NCBI RefSeq assembly: GCF_011682145.1
Contig: NZ_WHJH01000028.1
Coordinates: 1 to 64,000 of the forward strand
Reading direction: 5' to 3'
DNA from: Massilia mucilaginosa
Lineage (GTDB): Bacteria > Pseudomonadota > Gammaproteobacteria > Burkholderiales > Burkholderiaceae_D
DNA length: 64,000 nucleotides
Shown here: positions 51,399 through 61,028 of the stretch, one piece after another
Layout: every line of letters starts with the position of its first letter
How positions within the stretch are numbered: position 1 is the stretch's first letter
Notes under the pieces: model-generated
What the model saw: the letters and a program-made list of their open reading frames with translations, nothing else
Told to the model about the DNA's origin: nothing
Database searches by the model: none
Program-made: the position numbers and the translations under genes

Positions 51399-52988
51399 AT
51401 GGCCTACACCCAGAGCGAGCATCCCAGCAATAACATCACTGGCCGCGCCACCGATGTGCGCGGCCAGGTGCGTCCGCCCAGCGTGCGCGCCGTCATCAAG
51501 CTGGTGCGCGAAGCGCGCAGGAACGGCACGCCGCTGTATCCATTCTCGACCGGGCTGAACTTCGGCTACGGCGGCAAGTCGCCCACCGCGGCCGGCAGCC
51601 TGCTGGTCGACCTGGGCTCGCTGGACTCGATCCGCATGACGGTCGACAAGACCAGCGGCCGGGTGCTGCCGGTGGCCGTGATCGGCCCCGGCGTGACGCA
51701 AGGCATGCTGTACGACTTCCTGGAAGAACACCATCCGAACCTGACCTTCAATGTGACCGGCTCGGCGCGCGCCACCAGCATCATCGGCAATGCGCTCGAC
51801 CGCGGGGTCGGTTACTTTGGCCCGCGCAAGGAAGACCTGTTCGGGCTGGCCGTGGTGTGCGGCAACGGCAAGCTGCTGCGCACCGGTTTCCGCCGCCTCA
51901 AGCGCTCGCCGCTGGGCACCAGCAATCCCTACGGCCTGGGACCGATGATCGACGGGCTGTTTTTCCAGAGTAATTTCGGGATCGTGGTCAGCGCCTGTTT
52001 CCGCCTCGTGCCCAAGCGCCCCAGGCAGGTGGCGCTGTCGCTGTCGCTGCGGCGCGAAGAAGACTTGCCGGCCTTTATCGACGAGCTGGCCAACTGCAAG
52101 CGCGAAGGCTTGATCGAGTCGGTCACCCACATCGCCAACCGCGCGCGCACCCATGCCACCCTGGCCTACGGCGTGACGAAGTACCTGGAAGAACAATGCG
52201 CCTACACGCCCGAGCGCGCCTTTTCCGAAGCCGAAAGCGTGATGGACCTGATCGCGCCGGGCGAGTGGGCCAGCCTGGGCGCCATTACCGGCACAAAGGC
52301 CCAGGTCAAGGCCAACCTGGTCGAAATCCGGCGCCGCATGAAGGGGCTGGCGCGGGTGCGCCCGATCACGCACCAGTTGCTCGACACCGCCTACGCGGTG
52401 GCGCACTGGCTGCGCTTCATTCCGGCGGCGCGCGCGAATGCCGCCGCGATCTCGGCCATCCGGCCGCTGCATACGCTGGCGCTGGGGGTGCCGACCGATG
52501 CGGCGATCGATAATTTGTTGTGGAAATTCGGACGTACCGACCTCGGCGCGGCCCAGCTCGACCAGTCGAATTGCGGCTTGCTGTTCATTAATCCGGCGCT
52601 GCCGCTGGACGGGGCCTTCGTCGACCATTTCATCGATGAAATGAAGAAAACGGCGGCGCGCTATTATCACGACACCCTGTACATCACCATCAATATCGAA
52701 ACCCCGACCTCGCTGGTGGCGGTGATCAACCTGCTGTTCGACCGCAGCAACCTGGAAGGGGTCAAGCGCGCCCACTACTGCGCCGACCGCCTGCTCGACA
52801 AGATCCATGAGATGGGGCTGGAAGTGTACCGCGCGCGCGCCGACATGATGGCCGCCATCGTGCGGCGCGATCCGCATTACTGGGCCGTGATCCACTCGCT
52901 CAAGACCCGGCTCGATCCGGACGGCATCATCGCGCCGGGACGCTACGATGCCCAGCCCAGCGCGCCGGCCACCGCAGCGAAGAACTAG
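51399..52988 (+). CDS. FAD-binding oxidoreductase (VAO/PCMH type)
   Basis: 529 residues. The PCMH-type FAD domain is seen in RPPSVRAVIKLVREARRNGT, PLYPFSTGLNFGYGGKSPTA and VTGSARATSIIGNALDRGVG; the C-terminal part resembles the substrate domain of p-cresol methylhydroxylase / vanillyl-alcohol-oxidase-like enzymes. The substrate is unknown. Its TAG stop lies in the CTAG that also holds the stop of the convergent acyltransferase gene. ATG at 51399 has no strong ribosome site. Confidence 0.88.
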   Translation: MAYTQSEHPSNNITGRATDVRGQVRPPSVRAVIKLVREARRNGTPLYPFSTGLNFGYGGKSPTAAGSLLVDLGSLDSIRMTVDKTSGRVLPVAVIGPGVTQGMLYDFLEEHHPNLTFNVTGSARATSIIGNALDRGVGYFGPRKEDLFGLAVVCGNGKLLRTGFRRLKRSPLGTSNPYGLGPMIDGLFFQSNFGIVVSACFRLVPKRPRQVALSLSLRREEDLPAFIDELANCKREGLIESVTHIANRARTHATLAYGVTKYLEEQCAYTPERAFSEAESVMDLIAPGEWASLGAITGTKAQVKANLVEIRRRMKGLARVRPITHQLLDTAYAVAHWLRFIPAARANAAAISAIRPLHTLALGVPTDAAIDNLLWKFGRTDLGAAQLDQSNCGLLFINPALPLDGAFVDHFIDEMKKTAARYYHDTLYITINIETPTSLVAVINLLFDRSNLEGVKRAHYCADRLLDKIHEMGLEVYRARADMMAAIVRRDPHYWAVIHSLKTRLDPDGIIAPGRYDAQPSAPATAAKN

Positions 52989-53752
52989 CCGAGCCTGATC
53001 AGGCGGTTGGCGATCCCCTCTTCCTCGCGCTGCGAGAAAAAATACGGATACAGGGAACGTTCGGTGCCGGGATGGCTGCTGGTGCCGCCCAGGCGCGCGA
53101 TCTGCCGCGCCATGTGCTCGACGCTGAGCCACATCAGGTAGGCCGGGGCGTCGACCCGGGTATTGTGGCGCAGCTCGGCCTGGTCCTGGAAGTCGAGCAT
53201 GGTCTGGTAAAAGCGCCGGTGGCGCGGATTGACTTCGATCAGCACGTCGGTGCGGCCGTGGATGTAGCGCGCGTAAATGAACAGGACGTGGAACAGGGCC
53301 GCCAGCGCCATCTTCGATTTGACCTGCGGGTCGAAGGCCAGCTTGGTGATTTCGCACAGCCTGGCGCCGCGCGCGCGCCAGGCGTCGACATGGTCGCGAA
53401 AAATTTCGTCGGCCAGGATGCCGCGTTCGGAATCGAGTCCCAGGGTCACGGTGCCGATCACGTTGCCCCGGTCGGCGGCCGAGAGGGTGATGCGGTTCGG
53501 GTCTTTTTCCATCCTGGCCACGTTGTAGCCGCGCATGGCGTACATTTTGCTGATCAACAGGCTGGCCGAATTGCGGCCCTCGTCGGTATCGGCCAGGCGG
53601 ATCCCGAAGGTGCGGTCGTTATCGGTGAAGTTGCCGATCAGGAGGCTGCCATCTTCCGCCGCCCCCTCCTCTTCGCCGCCGACCACGTAGGACGACTCCA
53701 GATGGGCCTGCTGCCTGCCCATCGCTTCCACTGCGTCGTGCGCTGCATTCAT
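52985..53752 (-). CDS. PEP-CTERM/exosortase system-associated acyltransferase (FeeM-like), copy 2
   Basis: 255 residues. N-acyl amino acid synthase/acyl-homoserine-lactone-synthase-like GNAT fold: FGIRLADTDEGRNSASLLIS, then ITKLAFDPQVKSKMALAALF and VLIEVNPRHRRFYQTMLDF. Ends ERSLYPYFFSQREEEGIANR. Such enzymes join an acyl-ACP to an amino acid or amine, so an N-acylated product linked to the XrtA system is plausible. It follows PrsT copy 2 on the minus strand and is paralogous to 56675-57439. Confidence 0.9.
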   Translation of the reverse strand: MNAAHDAVEAMGRQQAHLESSYVVGGEEEGAAEDGSLLIGNFTDNDRTFGIRLADTDEGRNSASLLISKMYAMRGYNVARMEKDPNRITLSAADRGNVIGTVTLGLDSERGILADEIFRDHVDAWRARGARLCEITKLAFDPQVKSKMALAALFHVLFIYARYIHGRTDVLIEVNPRHRRFYQTMLDFQDQAELRHNTRVDAPAYLMWLSVEHMARQIARLGGTSSHPGTERSLYPYFFSQREEEGIANRLIRLG

Positions 53753-53778
53753 GTGAAAACTCCCTGTCGCGCCGGGCC

Positions 53779-53798
53779 GCCCGGCATGGCTGCCGGGC
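53779..53798. repeat. Hairpin between PrsT copy 2 and acyltransferase copy 2
   Basis: GCCCGGC (53779-53785) and GCCGGGC (53792-53798) around a 6-base loop, in the 54-base gap between the two genes. No T run; it may lower read-through or shape mRNA processing. Confidence 0.4.
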
Positions 53799-53806
53799 TG
53801 GCCGCT

Positions 53807-56578
53807 CTATAGTTGTTTGAGCAAACCCCGTGCTTCTTCCAGTTGCGGAAATTGTTTGTGTTTCTCCAGCAAAAATTCAAGTTCCTTGCGCGCCGCCGCG
53901 TGTTGTTTCGCCTTGATCAATCCGCTGGCCAGGTGCAGGCGGATTTCCGGCACGCCGGGCAGCTTGGCGCTGGCCTCGCGCAGCAGCGGCAAGCCGCGCG
54001 CCAGGTCGCCCTGCTGCACCAGCAGCCAGCCCAGGGTATCCATGACCGCCGCGTTACCGGGCAGCGCCTTGAAGGCCGCTTCGGCGGTCGGCAGTGCGCG
54101 CGCATCGCCAGCCAGCTGGTAGGCCACCGCCAGGTTGTTCAGCGCGCTCGGATAGCCGGGTGACTTCTTCAGTATGGCTTCAAATTCCGTAATTGCTAAT
54201 TGATATTTTTTATTGGAAATATACTGCTCTCCAAGGTAACCCGGCACCTTGACGTCGTCCGGATGGGCGGCGCGCCATTGTTGCACTTTGGCATCGGCCT
54301 CCCTGGCCTTGCCGCCGATGCGCAAGGCTTCGTACAGCTTGATCAGCAGCTCGGCATTGTTGCCCAAAGAAAACGCCTTATCGTACAGGGGGATGGCGGC
54401 CGCCATATTGCTTTGGACCAAAAACACATCGGCTTCGGCCACATAGCCGACCGGCAGCTTGGGATGCATCTTTTGCATGGCGCGCGATACGCCGAGCGCA
54501 TCGTTGAACTGTTTCTGGCGCAGGTGGGCCGACGCCAGCGCCAGCTGGGCGTCCAGATACGCGGGCTGCAAGCTCAGGGCGCGCTTGAGCGAGGCGCTGG
54601 CCGAGGGCAGGTTGCCCATGGCCGCATGGGCCGTGCCGAGGCGGAAATGCGCTTCGGCCGACTGCGGCGCGGCCACGGTCAGCTTGGTGAAGGTTTCCAT
54701 GGCGCTGCCGTTGTCGCCGGTGGCGGCCTGCAGCTGGCCGAGCAGGTCGAGCACGGCCGGGTTGTCGGGATTGGCCACCAGCAGCTTGCGCACCAGGGTC
54801 AGGGCCTTGTCCGCCTGGCCGGTGCGCACATAATGGTTGGCCAGCACCATGGCCGGGCCGACCGCGGCCGGGTCGACCGCGCTGGCGCGCTCGAGCAGGG
54901 TAGCGGCTTCCGGCAGGCGGCGCTGGGCCACCGCCATGGCGCCGAGCGCGGTCAGCGCGTCGACGCTGTCGGGATACTTGGCCAGGAAGCCTTCGTAGCG
55001 GCGGCGCGTGGCGTCCAGGTTGCCGGCCTGCATGTCGAGGCGCGCCAGGTTGTCGAGCGCCGGGAAAAAATCCGGATGCAGGCTGAGCGCTTTTTCGAAG
55101 GCGATACGCGCGCCGGCCTGGTCCTTCTTGCCCAGCAGGGCCAGGCCCTTGAGGTTGAGGATCATCGGGTCGCCCGGCGTGCGCGCTTCGAGCGGCGCCA
55201 GCGCGGCCAGGGCCTTGTCGAACTGGTTCAGGCGCAGCGCCGTCATGGCCAGGGTGGTGCCGGCGGCGCTGGTGGTCTGGTCGAGCGTGCTGGCCAGTTC
55301 CAGTTCGGTCAGGGCGCGCGCTTGCTCGCCCTGTTCCAGCTTGCTCAAACCGAGGGCGGTGCGCAGCTGCGCCTTTTTCGGATCGAGCGTGCTGGCGCGC
55401 TCGAGCAGCTCGGTGGCCTTGCCGAACTCGCGGTTGTCGGTGTAGGCCTTGCCGGCGATGGCCAGCAGCTGGGCATCCTGGGAAGCGGCCACGACCGGCG
55501 CGAGCACCGCGATGGCGCCCTTGGGGTCGCCCGCGGCGATGCGGGTCGAGGCCAGCAGCTTGCGCGCGTAAGCGCTCTCGGGATGGGCTTCGTGGTATTT
55601 CTTCAGGTTCTGCTCGGCCTGCGGCAGCGACTTGAGGGTGAAGTGCACGGCGCCGGCCAGCAGCACCGAGGGCATGTGGTCGGGCGCCACGCGCAGCACT
55701 TGCTGCAGCGAGTCGAGCGCGGCCGCGTGCTTGCCCTGGGTAAAGTCGAGCATGGCCTGGGCGTAGGTCACCATCAGGTTCTTCGGCGCGCTTTTTTTGG
55801 CGGCGGCCAGCGCGACGCCGGCTTCCTCGTAGCGCCGCTCGGCAATGAACAGGTAGGCCTTTTGCAGGTGGCCGCCGGCGCTGGCGGGGTCGAGCGCGAG
55901 CACCTGGTCGTACGCGGCCAGCGCCTCGGCCGGCTTGCCCTGGGAGCGCTCGAAATCGCCCTTGAACAGCCAGCTCTCGACATCCTTGGGGTTTTTCTCG
56001 ACCGCCTGCGCCACATAGCGCGCCGCGCCCGCCTGGTCGCCATTGGCCAGCGCGATATTCGCCAGGCCCATCAGCGCGACCGGATAGCCGGGATCGAGCT
56101 TGAGGGCGCGTTCGAACGCGTCGGCCGCTTCGGCGCGCTTGCCGAGCTGGTAAAAGGCGGCGCCGCGCTGGCTGACCACCTTGACGTTGGCCGTGTAGGC
56201 GCTGTCGGCGGTGGCGTCGATGACTTTCTGGAACTGTCCCTGAAACAATTGCGCCAACAACAGTTCGGGCAAGGTGCGTTCGGGCGCCATGCCCAGCTCC
56301 ATGGCCTTGCGCACTTCTTTCTCGGCCGAGACGGCGTCGCCCAGCTTGTTATAGGCTTCGCCCAGCGCCAGGCGCGCTTCGGCATCGAGCGGATTCTTGG
56401 CGACCGCGTTCTTGAGCTGGATCAGGGCCGACACATGGTCGCCCTTCTGCTGGAATTGCCTGGCGTCGGCCAGCAGGGTTGCCGCCGTTTCGGTCTTGCC
56501 GCAGCCGCCTAATGCACCCAGCATAAGGAGGGTGGTGAGGGCGGCGGCGCCGGCCAGGGAGTGCGCTTGCGTTGACAT
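53807..56578 (-). CDS. prsT: XrtA system TPR-repeat lipoprotein PrsT, copy 2
   Basis: 923 residues. N-terminal hydrophobic segment with LGALGGC (lipobox-like, about residue 26), then KTETAATLLADARQF and about twenty TPR units (for example LEKHKQFPQLEEARGLLKQL at the end). It matches the long TPR protein family that accompanies exosortase A and has been linked to polysaccharide/PEP-CTERM assembly. Paralogue of 57723-60503. Upstream spacing of 96 bases from acyltransferase copy 1. Confidence 0.93.
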   Translation of the reverse strand: MSTQAHSLAGAAALTTLLMLGALGGCGKTETAATLLADARQFQQKGDHVSALIQLKNAVAKNPLDAEARLALGEAYNKLGDAVSAEKEVRKAMELGMAPERTLPELLLAQLFQGQFQKVIDATADSAYTANVKVVSQRGAAFYQLGKRAEAADAFERALKLDPGYPVALMGLANIALANGDQAGAARYVAQAVEKNPKDVESWLFKGDFERSQGKPAEALAAYDQVLALDPASAGGHLQKAYLFIAERRYEEAGVALAAAKKSAPKNLMVTYAQAMLDFTQGKHAAALDSLQQVLRVAPDHMPSVLLAGAVHFTLKSLPQAEQNLKKYHEAHPESAYARKLLASTRIAAGDPKGAIAVLAPVVAASQDAQLLAIAGKAYTDNREFGKATELLERASTLDPKKAQLRTALGLSKLEQGEQARALTELELASTLDQTTSAAGTTLAMTALRLNQFDKALAALAPLEARTPGDPMILNLKGLALLGKKDQAGARIAFEKALSLHPDFFPALDNLARLDMQAGNLDATRRRYEGFLAKYPDSVDALTALGAMAVAQRRLPEAATLLERASAVDPAAVGPAMVLANHYVRTGQADKALTLVRKLLVANPDNPAVLDLLGQLQAATGDNGSAMETFTKLTVAAPQSAEAHFRLGTAHAAMGNLPSASASLKRALSLQPAYLDAQLALASAHLRQKQFNDALGVSRAMQKMHPKLPVGYVAEADVFLVQSNMAAAIPLYDKAFSLGNNAELLIKLYEALRIGGKAREADAKVQQWRAAHPDDVKVPGYLGEQYISNKKYQLAITEFEAILKKSPGYPSALNNLAVAYQLAGDARALPTAEAAFKALPGNAAVMDTLGWLLVQQGDLARGLPLLREASAKLPGVPEIRLHLASGLIKAKQHAAARKELEFLLEKHKQFPQLEEARGLLKQL

Positions 56579-56674
56579 GACGATCCTGTTGTACCATGGC
56601 GCTGGCCTGATGCCGCCCCGCGCCGATTGCGGGAATGAAGCGCCGCCGGCATGCCGCGCCGCCTGCGGCAGGGC

Positions 56675-57439
56675 TCAGCCGATCGACAGCAGGCGGTCGG
56701 CGATGCCGGCTTCCTCGCGCTTCGAGAAAAAATAGGGATAGAGCGAGCGCTCGGTGCCCGCATCGTCGTGCACGCCGCCCAGGCGTTCGATCTCGGACCC
56801 CATGAAATCGAGGCTGAGCCAGAGCAAATGAGCGGGCGCATCAACGCGCGGATTGATCCGCACCCCGCTTTGGGTGCGAAAACCGAGCATGTGCTCATAA
56901 TAGCGCCGGTGACGCGGATTTATCTCGATAAACGCATCCGTGCACTGGTAAATATGGTGGGCGTAGATGTACAGGATGTGAAACAGCGAGCCGAGCGCGA
57001 ACTTGGAGCGCACCGTGGGGTCGAAGGCCAGCTTGCTGATTTCGCACACCTTGGCGCCGCGCGCGCGGAATTCGTCGATGTGATCCTTGAACACTTCGTC
57101 GGCCAGGATGCCGACCGGGGAGTCGACCCCGAGCGTCACGGTGCCGATGACTTCGCCCTGGTCGAAGGCCGACAGGGTGATCTGGTTGGGATTGTCCTCA
57201 AGCCGATGGGTCCCGGCATATCCACGCCAGGCATACATCTTATTGATGAGCATGCTGGCGCGGTTACGCCCTTCCTCGGTGTCGGCAACGCGAATCCCGA
57301 AGCTTCGTGTATTGATCGTCATCTCGGAGATGTTATCAGAATTATCTTCCACAAAAACGCAATGGCTGCCGAGATTACCAGTATCGGGCGCGGGAAAATT
57401 GAAACGAGTTGTTTCAACATTATTGAGAAACTGATCCAT
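56675..57439 (-). CDS. PEP-CTERM/exosortase system-associated acyltransferase (FeeM-like), copy 1
   Basis: 254 residues with the same fold and motifs as copy 2: FGIRVADTEEGRNRASMLIN, ISKLAFDPTVRSKFALGSLF, AFIEINPRHRRYYEHMLGF, and ERSLYPYFFSKREEAGIADR at the end. It may use an acyl-ACP to acylate an amino-acid-type acceptor; the ACP at 9857-10102 is a candidate donor. It lies downstream of PrsT copy 1 after two hairpins, so it may have its own promoter in 57440-57560. Confidence 0.9.
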   Translation of the reverse strand: MDQFLNNVETTRFNFPAPDTGNLGSHCVFVEDNSDNISEMTINTRSFGIRVADTEEGRNRASMLINKMYAWRGYAGTHRLEDNPNQITLSAFDQGEVIGTVTLGVDSPVGILADEVFKDHIDEFRARGAKVCEISKLAFDPTVRSKFALGSLFHILYIYAHHIYQCTDAFIEINPRHRRYYEHMLGFRTQSGVRINPRVDAPAHLLWLSLDFMGSEIERLGGVHDDAGTERSLYPYFFSKREEAGIADRLLSIG

Positions 57440-57633
57440 CGACTATGATCCCGAAGATATTGTCCAAGCTGCGAATTCAGTAACATATTGCTAACAAGGA
57501 CTATCCTAACATCGACAGCAAGATGCAGGGAGACAATTAAAATTTTTCTTCGCAAATATGCAACAGCTGAGTGATGGATCTCCTCGCCTGGCCGGCGTCC
57601 TGCCCACGTTCGATTGCCCCATCAACGGCAAAA

Positions 57634-57663
57634 CCGTCATTCCCGCGCAGGCGGGAATGACGG
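57634..57663. repeat. GTCATTCCCGC-type inverted repeat / bidirectional terminator
   Basis: CCGTCATTCCCGC (57634-57646), GCAG loop, GCGGGAATGACGG (57651-57663). It has the common intergenic inverted-repeat form found in many beta- and gammaproteobacteria (dRS3-like). TCTTT on one side and TTTT on the minus-strand side make it a plausible terminator after PrsT copy 1. Confidence 0.8.
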
Positions 57664-57688
57664 TCTTTAAGGTATTGCCGGTGCATAG

Positions 57689-57714
57689 GCCGGCGATCAG
57701 GAAAGATCGCCGGC
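57689..57714. terminator. Strong hairpin after PrsT copy 1
   Basis: GCCGGCGATC (57689-57698) and GATCGCCGGC (57705-57714) with an AGGAAA loop, nine bases beyond the PrsT stop on the minus strand. No T run, so probably an mRNA 3'-end protector acting with the hairpin at 57634-57663. Confidence 0.5.
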
Positions 57715-57722
57715 GACTTTGA

Positions 57723-60503
57723 CTACAACTCCTTGGCCAGCGCCTTCGCCTCGTCCATCTGGGCAAAGTTTTTGCTGGCCATGACTTTCTCCAGCTCACG
57801 CTTGGCGCCGGCCTTGTCGCCCGTCCTGGCCAGTCCCGCCGCCAGGTGGAAGCGGATATCGGCCGCCTCCGGCGCCAGCGCCACCGCCTTTTGCAGCAGG
57901 GTCAGGCCGCGCTTGGCGTCGCCCTGCTCGACCAGCATCCAGCCCAGCGTATCGGTCACCGCCGCACTGTTGCCGGCCAGCGCGAAGGCCTTTTCGGCGG
58001 TCTTCAGCGCGCGCGGGTCTTTTTCCTGCTGGTAGGCCCAGGCCAGGTTGTTCAGGGCCGCGGCATTCTCCGGCGCTTGCTTGAGCACCGCTTCGAGCCC
58101 GGCGATGGCCGCCTTGTAGCGCTTGCCCGCCAGGTCGTTCTCGGCCACGTACAAGGCCAGCGCCACGTCGTTCGGATGCTCGCTGGCCGCCTTGGCCAGG
58201 CGCGCGTCGGCTTCCTTGCCCTTGCCGGACTGGCGCAGGGCCGCGTGCAGCTTGATCAGGTTGACGCTCGAGGGCGTGAGCGCGAAGGCTTTCTCGAAGG
58301 CCGCCGCCGCTGGCGCCGCCTTGCCCTGCGCCATGCTGAGATTGCCTTCCAGCATGAAGCCGAGCGCTTCCTTCGGACGCTGTTTCTGGACCTGGCGCGC
58401 AATCGCCAGCGCGTCGTCGAACTTGCCCGCGTTGGCGGCCAGCTCGGCCTGGGCCACCTGGGCATCGACAAAGTCGGGCTGCAGCGCCAGCGCCTTTTTC
58501 AGGTCATCAAAGGTGGCGTTCAGGTTCTTCATCCGCACGTGCACCGTCGCCAGGCGGAAATGCGCCATCGCCGATTTGGGCGCCACGGCGACCAGCTTGC
58601 CGTAGGTGTCTAGCGCGCCCGGCAAGTCGCCATTGGCCAGCTGCGCCTGGCCCAGCAAGTCGAGCAGGTCCAGGTTCTTCGGATTGGCCACCTGGAACTT
58701 GCGCGCCAGGGTCAGGGCCTTGTCCTTCTGGCCGATCGACAGGTAATGCGCACCGAGGGTGCGGGCCGGGCCGATGGCGTCGGGATTTTCGCTGCTGGCC
58801 TTTTCCAGCCACTGCTTGGCTTCCTCGTTGCGGCCTTGCGCCAGGGCCAGCTTGGTCAGGGCGTAATAGGCTTCGACATTTTTCTTGTCCTTTTCCAGGA
58901 AGCCGACCAGTTGCTGTTTCGCCAGGTCGGGCTTTTTCTCGCGCAGGGCCAGCTGGGCCAGGTTGGCGGCGGCCGGGAAATAGTCGGGCTTGAGCGAGAG
59001 CGCCTTGTCGAAGCTGGCGCGGGCGTTGACCACGTCGTTCATGCCCAGGTACACGCCGCCCTTGAGGTTGTGCACCATCGGGTCAAGCGGCTGGGTCGCT
59101 TCGAGCGCCTTGGCCGCGGCCAGCGCCTTGTCGTAGCGCTTCAGGCGCAGTTCGGTCATCACCAGCAGCACCGCGGCCTTGGGCGACTTGGCGTCGAGTT
59201 TGGTCGACTGTTCGAGTTCGCTGACCGCGCGCGCATCGTCGCCGGTGGCCAGCTTGCCCAGTGCCAGCGAGGTGCGCAGTCCGGCCGCGTCAGGCGCGAG
59301 CGCGCTGGCCTGCTCGAAGTAGCCCGTGGCCCTGGCGTAGTCGCGCCCCTGCATGTAGGCCTCGCCGGCCAGCGCCAGCAATTGCACGTCATCCTTGCCG
59401 GAATCGAGCATCGGCGTGAGCTGGGCCAGCGCTTCGGTGGTCTGGCCCATTTTCAGCAGGGTGCTGACCATCAGCTTGCGCGCGTAGCGGTGCTCGGGCA
59501 TGGCGGCCAGGTATTTGCGCAGGTGCTGTTCGGCCTGCGGCATCGAGCCGAGCGCATGCTCGACCGCGCCCGCCATCAGCACGCTCGGCATGTGCTCGGG
59601 CGCGGCGCGCAGGATCTTTTGCAGCGTGTCCTTGGCGGCGGCGTGCTTGCCCTGGGTGAAGTCGAGCAAGGCCTGGGCGTACGACACCATCAGCGCGTTG
59701 GGCGTGATCTTGCGGGCGGCGTCGATGTCGGTCCTGGCGGCGTCGAACTTGCCTTCCGCGATCTGGACAAAGGCGCGCTCCAGGTGCGCCGAGCGGTGGT
59801 TCGGCTTGAGCTTGATGACCTGGTCGTAGGCGGCCAGCGCTTCCTTGCCCTTGGCCTGGGCGCGCAGCAGGTCGCCCTTGAACATCCAGGCGGTGGCGTC
59901 GGACGGGTTGCTGGCGACGACCTGGTCGGCCAGGCGGTTGGCTTCCTCCAGATCCTTGCGCGCCAGCGCCTGGCGGGCCGCGCCGATCAGCGCGCCGACA
60001 TGGCCGGGCTTGGCGGCCAGGGCCTTGGCATACAAGTCGCGTGCCTCATCGGCGTGGCCGAGGCCGGCGCTGGCTTCGGCGCGCAGGGCCAGCATGTCGG
60101 CGTCGGCAGCCACGCTGGCGGTCTCGTCAAGCACCTTCTGGTATTGCTGCTGCTGCATCAGGACCTTGGCCAGGGCGGGCACTGCCTTGTCTTTGGGCGC
60201 GCCCAGTTCGATGGCCTTGCGCAATTCCTTCTCGGCCGAAACGGCGTCGCCGGTGTCGAGATACAACAGGCCCAGGGTCAGGCGCGCGTCGGCGTCGGAC
60301 GGGTTTTTCACCAGCGCATTTTTGAGCTGGATCACGGCGGACTTGCTGTCGCCCTTGTCGATGAACTGGCGGGCGTCGGCCACCAGCGAGGCCGACGTTT
60401 CGGTCTTGCCGCAACCGCCGATGGCGCCCAGCAGCAATAATGCGGACAGTGCGGCGGCGCCGGTGCGCGCCCTGGATCTGGTAACGGATCTGGTAACTGA
60501 CAT
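57723..60503 (-). CDS. prsT: XrtA system TPR-repeat lipoprotein PrsT, copy 1
   Basis: 926 residues. Lipobox-like LGAIGGC near residue 31 after a hydrophobic segment, then KTETSASLVADARQF and TPR units to the C-terminus (KVMASKNFAQMDEAKALAKE). Same length and layout as copy 2; both keep the GGCGKTET signature, so both should be exported. As the copy furthest upstream it may be the ancestral one. Together with the acyltransferase it forms the unit that was duplicated. Confidence 0.93.
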   Translation of the reverse strand: MSVTRSVTRSRARTGAAALSALLLLGAIGGCGKTETSASLVADARQFIDKGDSKSAVIQLKNALVKNPSDADARLTLGLLYLDTGDAVSAEKELRKAIELGAPKDKAVPALAKVLMQQQQYQKVLDETASVAADADMLALRAEASAGLGHADEARDLYAKALAAKPGHVGALIGAARQALARKDLEEANRLADQVVASNPSDATAWMFKGDLLRAQAKGKEALAAYDQVIKLKPNHRSAHLERAFVQIAEGKFDAARTDIDAARKITPNALMVSYAQALLDFTQGKHAAAKDTLQKILRAAPEHMPSVLMAGAVEHALGSMPQAEQHLRKYLAAMPEHRYARKLMVSTLLKMGQTTEALAQLTPMLDSGKDDVQLLALAGEAYMQGRDYARATGYFEQASALAPDAAGLRTSLALGKLATGDDARAVSELEQSTKLDAKSPKAAVLLVMTELRLKRYDKALAAAKALEATQPLDPMVHNLKGGVYLGMNDVVNARASFDKALSLKPDYFPAAANLAQLALREKKPDLAKQQLVGFLEKDKKNVEAYYALTKLALAQGRNEEAKQWLEKASSENPDAIGPARTLGAHYLSIGQKDKALTLARKFQVANPKNLDLLDLLGQAQLANGDLPGALDTYGKLVAVAPKSAMAHFRLATVHVRMKNLNATFDDLKKALALQPDFVDAQVAQAELAANAGKFDDALAIARQVQKQRPKEALGFMLEGNLSMAQGKAAPAAAAFEKAFALTPSSVNLIKLHAALRQSGKGKEADARLAKAASEHPNDVALALYVAENDLAGKRYKAAIAGLEAVLKQAPENAAALNNLAWAYQQEKDPRALKTAEKAFALAGNSAAVTDTLGWMLVEQGDAKRGLTLLQKAVALAPEAADIRFHLAAGLARTGDKAGAKRELEKVMASKNFAQMDEAKALAKEL

Positions 60504-60641
60504 GACTTCCCTATCGTGTGCAACGTGAAATGAGTGGCTGGACCAAGCTGAGCCGGCCTGGGCGGCCGGTCTTTTGAATTTTGAATATTCTATATCGATT
60601 TCTCGGGGGAACGAGAAGAATAGGCCCCTGGGCGAAGCCGT

Positions 60642-61028
60642 TTACACCGGGTCGGCGGCAGCGAGGGTGTAGGGCACCAGCACCGTCTCGCCCGGCTCGA
60701 AATCGCGGGTGTCGCGCGTGACCAGCACGCGCCCGGACAGATTGGCGGTGGCCAGGATCACCGCGTCCGGCAGGCGCATGGCGTGCGCCTCGCGTACGCG
60801 CGACGCTTCCATGGCCAGCCGGTGGTCGATCGGCAGCAGTTCGAACTGGGCCAGGAAAGCTTCGACCAGCAGCCGCTCGGCCTCGTCGTCGGACACGCCT
60901 TCCATGATTTCCATCCACGTCACCACGCTGATGGCCTTGTCGACATAGTGATCGCAGGCCAGTTCCGCTTGCGCGATGCCGTTCAGATAGTCGATCAGGA
61001 TGTTGGTATCGAACAGCGCCTTTACCAT
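60642..61028 (-). CDS. PIN-domain toxin (VapC-like)
   Basis: 128 residues from the ATG at 61028 (MVKALFDTNILIDYLNG), where the first acidic residue of the PIN site sits; further acidic positions are in VVTWMEIMEGVSDDEAE, RLPDAVILATA and RVLVTRDTRDF. It is a predicted ribonuclease. The start overlaps the antitoxin stop by seven bases. Fast/type II VapC-like pair; the target RNA is unknown. Confidence 0.9.
   Translation of the reverse strand: MVKALFDTNILIDYLNGIAQAELACDHYVDKAISVVTWMEIMEGVSDDEAERLLVEAFLAQFELLPIDHRLAMEASRVREAHAMRLPDAVILATANLSGRVLVTRDTRDFEPGETVLVPYTLAAADPV

Noticed and set aside
57634-57663. GTCATTCCCGC repeat as part of a CRISPR array or an insertion-sequence end
   Set aside because: Single copy with no regular spacers and no flanking transposase; it fits a common intergenic inverted repeat.
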